Assembly: GCA_013204555.1 (NCBI GenBank)
Contig: JABMNO010000030.1
Coordinates: 1 to 54,240, forward strand
DNA length: 54,240 nt
Source of the DNA: Chloroflexota bacterium
Lineage (GTDB): Bacteria; Chloroflexota; Dehalococcoidia; Lucifugimonadales; Lucifugimonadaceae
Reading direction: 5' to 3'
The notes beneath the pieces were generated by a model, which worked only from the letters and a program-made list of their open reading frames with translations, was not told where the DNA came from and did not search any database. Shown piece by piece: positions 25,326-33,142 of this stretch; position 1 is the first letter of the stretch, and every line of letters begins with the position of its first letter. Position numbers and translations under genes: made by a program.

Positions 25326-26177
25326 ATGACTAACCACCAACAAGAAACTCGGCAAGAATTCGCTTCAACAGTGTCAGTTGCAGAAGCTGACATTGATTTG
25401 GCTGTGGCGTGTCTCCAAATTGCGGTGGAAGAGTACGGCGCTCTTGATACCGACGCATATATTGCAAGGCTCGATAGTCTGGCGTCCCGCGCCCGAGACC
25501 ACATGTCAAAAACAGACGAGCCATTCGAAGTTATCCACGGCATCAACACAGTACTTTTTGATGAAGAAGGTTTTGGGGGAAACCGGCAGGATTACTACGA
25601 CCATCGCAACAGCTATCTGTGCGACGTGATGGATCGCAGGCTGGGCAATCCCATACTCCTTTGTATTCTGTACAACGAACTTGCCGGAAGAATAGCCGGG
25701 CAGTTCAGGCCAATTGGCCTTCCCGGCCACTTCGTCCTCCAGCCTGAATCTGATGATGACAGTCTTTTTGTAGATCCGTTTGATAGAGGCGGACTTCTGA
25801 CGAAATCAGAGTGTGAGCGTCTCGTGACCCGCATTACTGGTCGGGAAAAGAAGCTCAAGACCTATTTCAACCCCCTGGGCAAAAAATCCATCCTTGCTCG
25901 AGTCTTGAACAATCTAAAGCTCATGTACCTGAAAGAGCAGAACACAGAAAAAGCCCTTGCAGCGGCAGAGCGGATTGAGATGGTTGCGCCCAACGCGTGG
26001 GAGAACATTGGAGACATCGCCAGGCTCCAAACCGACATGGGCAACTACTCTGAGGCGATGGAGTCTTTGACCCGCTATCTCCAACTGGCACCACTTGGTC
26101 GCGACACAAGCTCGGCGCAGGCAGCGCTTGAGGCCATCAAGGAAGGTATTCCGCCGCCTTCCGGCATCGGTGATTGA
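25326..26177 (+). CDS. SirB1-family transglutaminase-like/TPR protein
   Basis: This 283-aa protein has the SirB1 N-terminal domain (DYYDHRNSYLCDVMDRRLGN, then PILLCILYNELAGR, then PIGLPGHFVL) and a C-terminal tetratricopeptide-like helical region (LKLMYLKEQNTEKALAAAER). The family is related to transglutaminase-like proteases. Cys in LLCILY and His in LPGHFVL are the likely remnants of a catalytic pair; the role is unknown. The ribosome binding site AGGGAA precedes the ATG. It lies upstream of the sigma gene on the same strand. Confidence 0.8.
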   Translation: MTNHQQETRQEFASTVSVAEADIDLAVACLQIAVEEYGALDTDAYIARLDSLASRARDHMSKTDEPFEVIHGINTVLFDEEGFGGNRQDYYDHRNSYLCDVMDRRLGNPILLCILYNELAGRIAGQFRPIGLPGHFVLQPESDDDSLFVDPFDRGGLLTKSECERLVTRITGREKKLKTYFNPLGKKSILARVLNNLKLMYLKEQNTEKALAAAERIEMVAPNAWENIGDIARLQTDMGNYSEAMESLTRYLQLAPLGRDTSSAQAALEAIKEGIPPPSGIGD

Positions 26178-26223
26178 TCCTCCGAAATCCGCATCGCCCG
26201 AATCCGACGTATGTATCGGTAAT

Positions 26224-26901
26224 ATGTCGACTGTCAGCCGCACGGCAAACTCAACAAAAATGGGCGCTTCGGGCGTGGTTAACTCTTCTCCCGGCGCAGT
26301 ACGCATTCCGATGAAAGACGCAACGGACTACGTAGACATGTCCGATGAAGTCTTACTGGCAAAAATTGCGGAGAAAGATCGCCTCGCTCTAGGAGCGTTA
26401 TACGATCGCTACGGACGGCGAGTATTTGCTCTCTCTGCCAGAATGCTGAACGACCCGCAGGCCTCCGAAGAGGTCACGCAGGACGTCTTTATGAGCGTGT
26501 GGCGTCGTGTCACTTCGTACAAGCCGGGGCGCGGAAAATTCACCACCTGGCTGTTCAGCATCGCCCACAACCGCACTATTGATGAGCTGCGCAAGCGAAT
26601 GCGGGACCGTAGCCGCGAGAACCAGAACATTGACGACCACATCAATATCAAGGAAGAGTCAGCGCTTCCGGTTGAACAGGTAATAGCGCAGTCTGAGTTT
26701 GAAATGGTAAAAGAGGCTATGGCTAGGCTGCCGGAAGAGCAGCGGCGTGTAGTTGAAATGTCATATTTCGGCGGGTACACGCAGGTTGAAATATCCGAGA
26801 TGACGGGTCAACCGTTGGGAACTGTGAAAACTCGGATGAGACTTGCATTAAGAAAGCTACGAGAGGCCCTCACGGACCGTATCGCCAGTTCGGAGCGATG
26901 A
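26224..26901 (+). CDS. ECF sigma factor
   Basis: This extracytoplasmic-function sigma factor of about 225 aa has region 2 from ALGALYDRYGRRVFALSARM to TWLFSIAHNRTIDELRKRM, and region 4 from MARLPEEQRRVVEMSYFGGY to GQPLGTVKTRMRLALRKL. The first 50 residues are low-complexity. The start is uncertain: the frame is open to 26095, inside the previous gene; ATGs stand at 26224, 26311 and 26338, none with a good ribosome binding site. The stop overlaps the anti-sigma ATG by four bases, so sigma and its regulator are made together. Confidence 0.92.
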   Translation: MSTVSRTANSTKMGASGVVNSSPGAVRIPMKDATDYVDMSDEVLLAKIAEKDRLALGALYDRYGRRVFALSARMLNDPQASEEVTQDVFMSVWRRVTSYKPGRGKFTTWLFSIAHNRTIDELRKRMRDRSRENQNIDDHINIKEESALPVEQVIAQSEFEMVKEAMARLPEEQRRVVEMSYFGGYTQVEISEMTGQPLGTVKTRMRLALRKLREALTDRIASSER

Positions 26902-27845
26902 TCGAAAATCAAGATCACGGGCGGCTGTTTGAGAGTCTCCCTGCATATGTTCTAGGCGCTCTTGAAGAACAAGAGCGCGTCGAAATTGAGGATCACTTAG
27001 AAAGCTGCCCTCAATGCGCTTCGGAATACGACGACCTTGCCGAGGCAGGAACGATTCTTGCCCTGAACGTTCCGCCAAGAGAACCTCCGTCAGAGTTACG
27101 AACTCGCTTGCTCGACGCGATTATCTCTGATGAGGAAATGACTGTTGTTCGGGATTCGAGTCCAATTGAACTCCTGCCCGAAAAGCGTTCGTCGCGAAGA
27201 TTCGGCTGGGTCACCGGGTTCCAGATTCGATACGCGACGGCGGCGGCCATCATGATTGGTGTGTTTGCCGTCTCAGTTTCAACACTTCTTTCAAACGGGA
27301 CCCTGGATGAGCGAGTGGAAGAACTGGAGTCACAGGCCTCATCCGAAGCGACAGTCGTATCTAGCATTGCCAGCACGGTGATGGACGTTTCCATGGAGTC
27401 CGAAGAGCCGTCAACCACTATTGAGACTGTTTCACGCCTGGCAATTGCGAATGAGCACTTGCAAGAAGCTTTGCAGACTTCTGTAGAGATGCAAAAGGCG
27501 GCCTCCCAGCCAACCGCCCGAACTGCATTGTTGCGAAAAACTGACGGCACCGGCAATACTTCCGGCACGCTCGTAGCGGGCCACGAGACTCTGACACGCG
27601 GAATGATGATGATTCAGGGACTGGATCCACCTCCTCCGGGCTACGTCTACCAGATTTGGATGAACATAGGCGGTGTGCCGCGTAATCTCGGAACTTTCCA
27701 CGTGAATGAGATGGGCTATGTATTTGTTGAGATGAGCGTGCCATTGTTCAATGCAAAGACTCTTGTCGGCGCGGTAACTATCGAGCCAGGCGGTGGCTCA
27801 ATGCGCCCAACGGGGGTAGAGATACTCAGGTTGTCCGCACCTTAG
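26898..27845 (+). CDS. rskA: RskA-type membrane anti-sigma factor
   Basis: This 315-aa protein has an N-terminal zinc-binding anti-sigma domain (LESLPAYVLGALEEQE-like opening, with H-x3-C-x2-C in HLESCPQCASEY). One membrane segment follows near residues 112-131 (YATAAAIMIGVFAVSVSTLL), then an extracytoplasmic RskA-like domain containing PPPGYVYQIWMNIGGVPRNL and GAVTIEPGGGS. It should hold the ECF sigma factor at the membrane and release it on proteolysis. The signal is unknown. Confidence 0.9.
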   Translation: MIENQDHGRLFESLPAYVLGALEEQERVEIEDHLESCPQCASEYDDLAEAGTILALNVPPREPPSELRTRLLDAIISDEEMTVVRDSSPIELLPEKRSSRRFGWVTGFQIRYATAAAIMIGVFAVSVSTLLSNGTLDERVEELESQASSEATVVSSIASTVMDVSMESEEPSTTIETVSRLAIANEHLQEALQTSVEMQKAASQPTARTALLRKTDGTGNTSGTLVAGHETLTRGMMMIQGLDPPPPGYVYQIWMNIGGVPRNLGTFHVNEMGYVFVEMSVPLFNAKTLVGAVTIEPGGGSMRPTGVEILRLSAP

Positions 27846-27911
27846 CCGGTGGCCGACAACGGCACGCCCATCTGCAGCACTCATCAACCCGCGTCGCGTA
27901 CCCCCATGCGT

Positions 27912-27920
27912 TGCTATACT
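27912..27920 (+). promoter_or_regulatory. Extended -10 promoter before the LppX-like lipoprotein gene
   Basis: TGCTATACT has the TGn extension and is nearly identical in context (GTTGCTATACTCG) to the coaX promoter. If used, transcription starts near 27927, so the longest open frame, which begins at a TTG inside this box, cannot be the coding start. Confidence 0.5.
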
Positions 27921-28105
27921 CGGCATCACGCTGTTCGCGAAGTTGTGAGCAGGTTGATCCGCTATTGATAATTCACACGCACCATGTCCGGAACTTCATC
28001 CTGGGACGATCAGTCGCACCCAACTTCATTGGCGGAAAGTACATCCGAGTGCGATATTTGCGGAGCATCGGTACTGAAACTCCATTGCAAGATCCGGTAC
28101 CAGAA

Positions 28106-28870
28106 TTGCGGTTTTATGCGGGATTGTTCAGACCCATAAATAGCCTCTCAACACGACTAGGGATCAGCCTTCCCTGGTTATTTGCGATTGTTTTCGTCAT
28201 CGTGGCTGGTTGCGGTGGGTCGACTGAGCCCGAAGCAGTGTCCCCTCCGGCGACGCCAGTTCCGCTTCTCTCCGCAAAAGAAGTGATCGAAATGTCACAA
28301 TCATCTATGGCAGCACTAAAATCGTTCTCGTTCGAACTCACGCATGATGAGGGAGCAACACTGCTTCCGGGTGGTTTCGAAATCCACGAGTCAAGTGGAA
28401 TTGTGAGCGCCCCTGACCGAGTCTCCCTGACGGCTGACGCCACATTCAGTGGACTATTTGTGAAGATTGATGCAGTGATATTTCCTGATCTCACGTATAT
28501 GACAAACCCGCTCACCGGAAACTGGAATTTGTTGCACGGAGATGAAAGCCCTTTCGCTGTTTTCGACCCACCGAGCTTGATTTCAGACATATTGAGCGAG
28601 ATCACCACGACGGAATATTCGGTTGATAGCGACTCCAACCACTTTCCAATTCGATTGGAGGGAGAACTACCGGCATTCGCCATGCGAAATCTGGTGGGTG
28701 GCACGGATCCTGATAAGACACTTGATTATTTGATGGAGATCGACGCTGAGTTCCGGTTGCTTTCGGTCGACCTGACTGGCGTGATTCGATCAGGCGAAGA
28801 GCCAGACGTTCGACGGACCATCGCTCTGGGTGACTTCGACGTGCCTGTAACTATCGAATCTCCGATCTGA
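28106..28870 (+). CDS. LppX/LprAFG-like lipoprotein
   Basis: This lipoprotein of about 254 aa has a hydrophobic signal (ISLPWLFAIVFVIVAGCGG) with lipobox VAGC, then an LppX_LprAFG fold domain ending RTIALGDFDVPVTIESPI, the usual terminal strand. Mycobacterial LprG and LppX carry triacylated lipids in the cavity of this fold across the cell wall. The frame is open from 27911, but the signal peptide sits about 85 residues in and a promoter overlaps 27911. I therefore placed the start at TTG 28106 (TTG 28124 or GTG 28049 are possible). The MFS exporter starts one base after its stop, as in lprG-p55. Confidence 0.8.
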   Translation: MRFYAGLFRPINSLSTRLGISLPWLFAIVFVIVAGCGGSTEPEAVSPPATPVPLLSAKEVIEMSQSSMAALKSFSFELTHDEGATLLPGGFEIHESSGIVSAPDRVSLTADATFSGLFVKIDAVIFPDLTYMTNPLTGNWNLLHGDESPFAVFDPPSLISDILSEITTTEYSVDSDSNHFPIRLEGELPAFAMRNLVGGTDPDKTLDYLMEIDAEFRLLSVDLTGVIRSGEEPDVRRTIALGDFDVPVTIESPI

Positions 28871-28871
28871 A

Positions 28872-30350
28872 TTGGCTCTGATTAGCCGTCTTCTGGCCCG
28901 ACCATACTGGCCATTTCTCCCGCTTTGTTTTGGCGTTTTCATTGCTGCCGACGACCAAACAGTGGTTGTAACCCTGTTGCCCAAGATGTTGATTGACCTT
29001 GAAGTCTCAGCAACGGATCTTGGAAGCGCGTCGTGGACGATCACTGGCTACCTGATCGGATTCACCGCGGCGATGCCTCTTATGGGTCGATTCTCAGACA
29101 GGATTGGGCATCGCCTTGCTTTCACCGTTGCAATGACCATTTTCATGGTCGGGTCCGCGTTGGTGGCCCTCAGCCTGGAGGTACCGGGATGGGTCGGCCA
29201 AGATGGCCCCGGCCTGGAGTGGATGGTGGCAGCAAGAGTTATTCAGGCCATTGGTGGCGGAGCCATTATTCCGATCGCCATCGCGGCAGCCAGCGACGTT
29301 CTTCCGGCGGGGAAAGTGTTGATCGCTTATGCCCTTCTTGGAGCGAGCGCGGAGGCCGGTGGTGTGATTGGACCACTGTGGGGTGGGCTACTGACGGAAT
29401 TTGCATCGTGGGAATGGGCCTTCTGGTTGAACCTGCCCTTCGGCGTACTTGCTGTCGCCATGGTTCTGAGGATGCCATCCGATGTTCGTCGCTCCGTCAA
29501 CGTTGATGTGATCGGCGGAGCGCTATTTGGCCTGTCACTCGCGCTCATCACCGCTGGATTGTCGTTCTCAGGCGAGCGAGGCGCGTGGTTCTACGTTCTG
29601 CTGGTGTTGGCAGGGATCTCGATCATCACTTTAGTGGCCCACCTTCGCCGATCAGATTCACCGATAATCCCAGGTTTGCTTCTGTCATCACCATCGTTTC
29701 TGGCGGCCAACGCTTTTCATCTGCTGATCGGCGCGGCGCTCATCATAGCCATGATCACGATTCCGTTGATGGCAAACACCGTGCTGGGCAAAAGTTCTCT
29801 TGATGGTGGCCTTCAACTCCTGCGAATGACCGCTGCGATTCCCGTTGGTGCAATCCTCGGAGGGCTAGCCACGCGGAGATTCGGCACGAATGGTGCGGCG
29901 ATTCCGGGAATCATTCTCACTGTCGTTGGTTTCGCTCTGATGTCCAACTGGAGCATCGATATTGGCGATCCCGCTCTGACAATTCATCTTGTAATCGTTG
30001 GAGTTGGGTTCGGGCTTTTGATTGCGCCTGTAACTTCATCTGCCATGCGAGCCGCTATTCCCGGGACTCGGGGCGCTGCGTCATCGTTCATAACCGTCTC
30101 CCGAATGACAGGCATGACCATCGGGTTGGCCGCGATCACCGCCTGGGGCACAACGCGGTTCGATTCACTGGTGGCAGACGCACCCGCATTCAGCACCAAT
30201 CCCGATGTTCAACGGGAGATAGCTGAACTCGCGCAAAACGCAGGTCTGGATGTGTTTCAGAACTTCTTCCTGGCTGCGGCCATCATGATGGCCATTGGCG
30301 TCATCCCTGCCCTGCTGATGAACAAGGACGAGCCGGATCACATTCCGTAG
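28872..30350 (+). CDS. MFS exporter, 14-TM DHA2 type (P55/EmrB-like)
   Basis: This 492-aa transporter has 13-14 predicted helices and the MFS motif A MGRFSDRIGHR at residues 71-81. An intact proton-relay-like acidic residue stands in the first helix (IAADDQTVV), and GAIIPIAIAAASDVL follows helix 4. It begins with TTG one base after the lipoprotein stop, so synthesis is coupled. The nearest functional analogue by context is mycobacterial P55 (Rv1410c), which exports lipids and drugs together with LprG; a plain drug exporter is the alternative. Its 3' end overlaps the convergent oxidoreductase by 13 bases. Confidence 0.9.
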   Translation: MALISRLLARPYWPFLPLCFGVFIAADDQTVVVTLLPKMLIDLEVSATDLGSASWTITGYLIGFTAAMPLMGRFSDRIGHRLAFTVAMTIFMVGSALVALSLEVPGWVGQDGPGLEWMVAARVIQAIGGGAIIPIAIAAASDVLPAGKVLIAYALLGASAEAGGVIGPLWGGLLTEFASWEWAFWLNLPFGVLAVAMVLRMPSDVRRSVNVDVIGGALFGLSLALITAGLSFSGERGAWFYVLLVLAGISIITLVAHLRRSDSPIIPGLLLSSPSFLAANAFHLLIGAALIIAMITIPLMANTVLGKSSLDGGLQLLRMTAAIPVGAILGGLATRRFGTNGAAIPGIILTVVGFALMSNWSIDIGDPALTIHLVIVGVGFGLLIAPVTSSAMRAAIPGTRGAASSFITVSRMTGMTIGLAAITAWGTTRFDSLVADAPAFSTNPDVQREIAELAQNAGLDVFQNFFLAAAIMMAIGVIPALLMNKDEPDHIP

Positions 30351-31744
30351 GCTTCCAGAAGACGGAGCCAGAACTCCGAGAGCGTTGGATATGCCGGTAC
30401 CGCATGCCATAGCGTGTCTATGGTGACCTTGCCAGCAATTGCGATCGTAGCGGCGTGAAGCTGCTCGCCGGCCCCCGGCCCAACGAACGTAGCGCCAACA
30501 ATCGTCCGAGTGTCTTCGTCTATGACAATCTTGGTGTTGCCTTCGATGCCTTCGCCTCGAAGAGCGGCGCCAGCTGTGGCGCCAAAGCCGTATTCGACCA
30601 CTTTCAGGTTGATCCCAGCGTCACTCGCCGCCTGCTCCGTCAGTCCGACGGATGCGACTTGTGGGTCTGAGAATATGACCCGCGGGACAACACCGTTGTC
30701 GGCCCAGGCTTTGATGTCCTTGCCAAGGATCACATCACCCACGATCCGGGCCTGATACTTGCCCTGGTGTGTTAGCAAGGCTCGACCATTCGCGTCGCCC
30801 GCAGCGTACAGCCAACCACCTTCAACCTGTGTGGATCGCAGATAGTCATCGACCTGCACGAACTTACCCGGCTCCAGCCCGATCGTCTCAAGTCCAATAT
30901 CGGACGTATTTGCACGACGTCCAAGCGATAGCAGGATCTCGTCTCCCACCAGTTCCCGCCCATCCTGCAAGTACGCCGTTACCTCGCGTTTCTCGTTGCG
31001 TCTAAACGATCTGATGCCCACGCCGGTGACAACTTTGATTCCGTACTCCTCGGTAAAGACCTTCTCGATAATTTCACCGGCGAATGGCTCTTCGGTGGGG
31101 AGTAGTCGGTCTTGCAGTTCAACGACTGTCACCTCTTTGGAGCCGAGGTCATTCATGGCCTGAGCCATCTCGACCCCGACAACCCCTCCGCCAATAATCA
31201 ATATTCGTTCAGGAATCTCGGTAATCGCTGTGATGTCGCGGTTGTCCCATGGCTCACAGCTATCGACACCGGGTATGGGCGGCATGAGGGAGACGCTTCC
31301 TGTGGCAATGACGACCGCCACATTGGCTTCAATCTCAGTAATAACGCCGTCATTGCTGGTGACAGAAACCATTTTGGGGCCGGTAATCCTTGCGTGTCCT
31401 CTAATCAATGGGACGTTTATGGAGTCGAGCCACTGAACCTGCCACTTATCATCCCAGTCGGATGTCATCTCGTTGCGCCGACTCAACACCGCTGCAACGT
31501 CGATTTCACCTGTGACGGCACCTTTGAGGCCCGAAGTTCGTCTGGCCTCACGCATGGCCTCGCCTGGGCGCAGTAGAGCCTTGGTAGGCATACACGCCCA
31601 GTACGAGCACTCTCCACCCACGAGTTCGCTCTCTACGATGACTGTGCTCAGGCCACCGGCGTTGATTCTGTCAGCAACGTTTTCGCCGGTGGCGCCTGCG
31701 CCGATAACTATTACGTCGTAGTTCTGGGTCATTTTTCCGTCCAT
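30338..31744 (-). CDS. FAD-dependent pyridine nucleotide-disulfide oxidoreductase
   Basis: This 468-aa class I disulfide oxidoreductase has the FAD motif VIVIGAGATGENVA, redox pair C46-x4-C51 in GGECSYWACMPTKALL, NAD(P) motif IIGGGVVGVEMA and the dimer domain. It resembles dihydrolipoamide dehydrogenase, but the catalytic His of the C-terminal HPTLSE motif is Tyr452 (AYPTLSE), while Glu457 is kept. It is therefore unlikely to be a normal E3 for the PDH encoded at 36.6-39.9 kb. The electron acceptor is unknown. ATG 31732 is an alternative start. Confidence 0.85.
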   Translation of the reverse strand: MDGKMTQNYDVIVIGAGATGENVADRINAGGLSTVIVESELVGGECSYWACMPTKALLRPGEAMREARRTSGLKGAVTGEIDVAAVLSRRNEMTSDWDDKWQVQWLDSINVPLIRGHARITGPKMVSVTSNDGVITEIEANVAVVIATGSVSLMPPIPGVDSCEPWDNRDITAITEIPERILIIGGGVVGVEMAQAMNDLGSKEVTVVELQDRLLPTEEPFAGEIIEKVFTEEYGIKVVTGVGIRSFRRNEKREVTAYLQDGRELVGDEILLSLGRRANTSDIGLETIGLEPGKFVQVDDYLRSTQVEGGWLYAAGDANGRALLTHQGKYQARIVGDVILGKDIKAWADNGVVPRVIFSDPQVASVGLTEQAASDAGINLKVVEYGFGATAGAALRGEGIEGNTKIVIDEDTRTIVGATFVGPGAGEQLHAATIAIAGKVTIDTLWHAVPAYPTLSEFWLRLLEAYGM

Positions 31745-31981
31745 GAGAATTGAGTCGTACTTCTGTAAAAAAGAGCGGGGATAACAGGGATGTCGTGTCT
31801 GTATGACAGCCGTCTGTCGCTAAGATCAGATGCTCAACCATCTGGTCGGGATGCTCTCAAACTGAGAGGGTGATTCACTGCAGTGGCCGAGATACTGATC
31901 GCTAACCCCGGCTTGAACAGCAGGGCCGAATAGACAATTATTGTCTGGCCACATTTCAACCAGTCTGAATCGGCGGCGACA

Positions 31982-33142
31982 GTGACCACCAATATCGAAG
32001 AAGCTCGAAAGCAGATACTCGCTATGGTCCGCGAGTTTGTTGATCGAGACGTAAGACCCGCGGCCGCACAGCACGACGAGGATGACACCTACCCGACGGC
32101 GTTGGTCGATCAGATGGCTGAGATGGGCCTTTTCGGGATCACCATCCCTGAGGAGTATGGCGGGCTCGGGTTGGACCACTCCACTTACGCAATGGTCTTC
32201 GAGGAGCTTTCCAGAGGATGGCTCAGTATCACGGGTCCTATAGGCACTCACTCCATACTCGCTCACGCTCTTGCGCATCACGGTACGGAGGATCAGAAGC
32301 GGCGATGGCTTCCGGGTATGGCCACTGGTGAGCATCGGGCAGGTTTGGCGTTATCGGAGCCGGGCGGCGGCAGCGACGTGGCAAGTCTCCAAACGACCGC
32401 CGTCAAAGATGGTGAGGAGTACGTGGTCAACGGCAACAAGCTGTTCATCACAAACGGTCGAGAGGGCAACATCTTCTTCTTGCTCGCCAAGACTGACACG
32501 ACAATCGAACCTCAGCACCGAGGCATCTCTGGATTCATCGCAGAAAAGGGCCCTGGGTTCACCGCAGGCAAGGATTTGAACAAACTTGGCTATCGTGGGG
32601 TGGATACGACTGAACTGATCTTCAACGACTATCGCGTTGGCACCGACAATCTGATTGGCGGCGAGGAAGGCAAAGGCTTCTATCAGGCGATGGATGCGCT
32701 TGAGACCGGGCGAGTCAACATCGCAGCCCGGGCGGTCGGTGTGGCTCAGGCCGCGTTTGACGACGCGCTGGCTTACTCGCTGCAACGCGAGGCATTTGGA
32801 GAGTTGATCTCCGAACGTCAGGGGATTCAGTTTATGCTGGCCGAGATGGCGACGAAGATTCAGGCTGCCAGGCTACTGACATATGACGCTGCGTCGAAAA
32901 AAGACAGCGGCGACCGCTTCGATCTTGAGGCCGGGATGGCCAAGCTGTACGCGAGCGAGATATGTGCCGAGGTAACTCTTGATGCAATGCGGGTACATGG
33001 CGGAGTGGGATACATAAAGGATCTGCCGCTGGAGCGCTACTATCGAGATGCGCCGTTGATGATTATTGGCGAGGGCACGAACGAGATGCAGAAGCTGATC
33101 ATTGCCCGCAACTTGCTTAAGCGAGCCAGGGCCAAGGGCTAG
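31982..33142 (+). CDS. Acyl-CoA dehydrogenase
   Basis: This 386-aa flavoprotein of the acyl-CoA dehydrogenase family makes the alpha-beta double bond of acyl-CoA and passes electrons to ETF. Both family signatures are visible: GLALSEPGGGSDVASLQTTA and, near the C-terminus, MRVHGGVGYIKDLPLERYYR. The catalytic base is the Glu of IIGEGTNEMQ, the short/medium-chain position. The start is GTG 31982. Its stop shares the palindrome CTAG with the stop of the convergent thyX gene. Chain-length preference cannot be told. Confidence 0.94.
   Translation: MTTNIEEARKQILAMVREFVDRDVRPAAAQHDEDDTYPTALVDQMAEMGLFGITIPEEYGGLGLDHSTYAMVFEELSRGWLSITGPIGTHSILAHALAHHGTEDQKRRWLPGMATGEHRAGLALSEPGGGSDVASLQTTAVKDGEEYVVNGNKLFITNGREGNIFFLLAKTDTTIEPQHRGISGFIAEKGPGFTAGKDLNKLGYRGVDTTELIFNDYRVGTDNLIGGEEGKGFYQAMDALETGRVNIAARAVGVAQAAFDDALAYSLQREAFGELISERQGIQFMLAEMATKIQAARLLTYDAASKKDSGDRFDLEAGMAKLYASEICAEVTLDAMRVHGGVGYIKDLPLERYYRDAPLMIIGEGTNEMQKLIIARNLLKRARAKG

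Noticed and set aside
27911..28105. N-terminal extension of the lipoprotein
   Set aside because: It would put 65 residues before the signal peptide, and its TTG lies inside a promoter-like box.
30338..31744. Mercuric reductase
   Set aside because: The redox motif and Tyr near the C-terminus recall MerA, but there is no heavy-metal-binding N-terminal domain, no C-terminal Cys pair and no mer neighbours.
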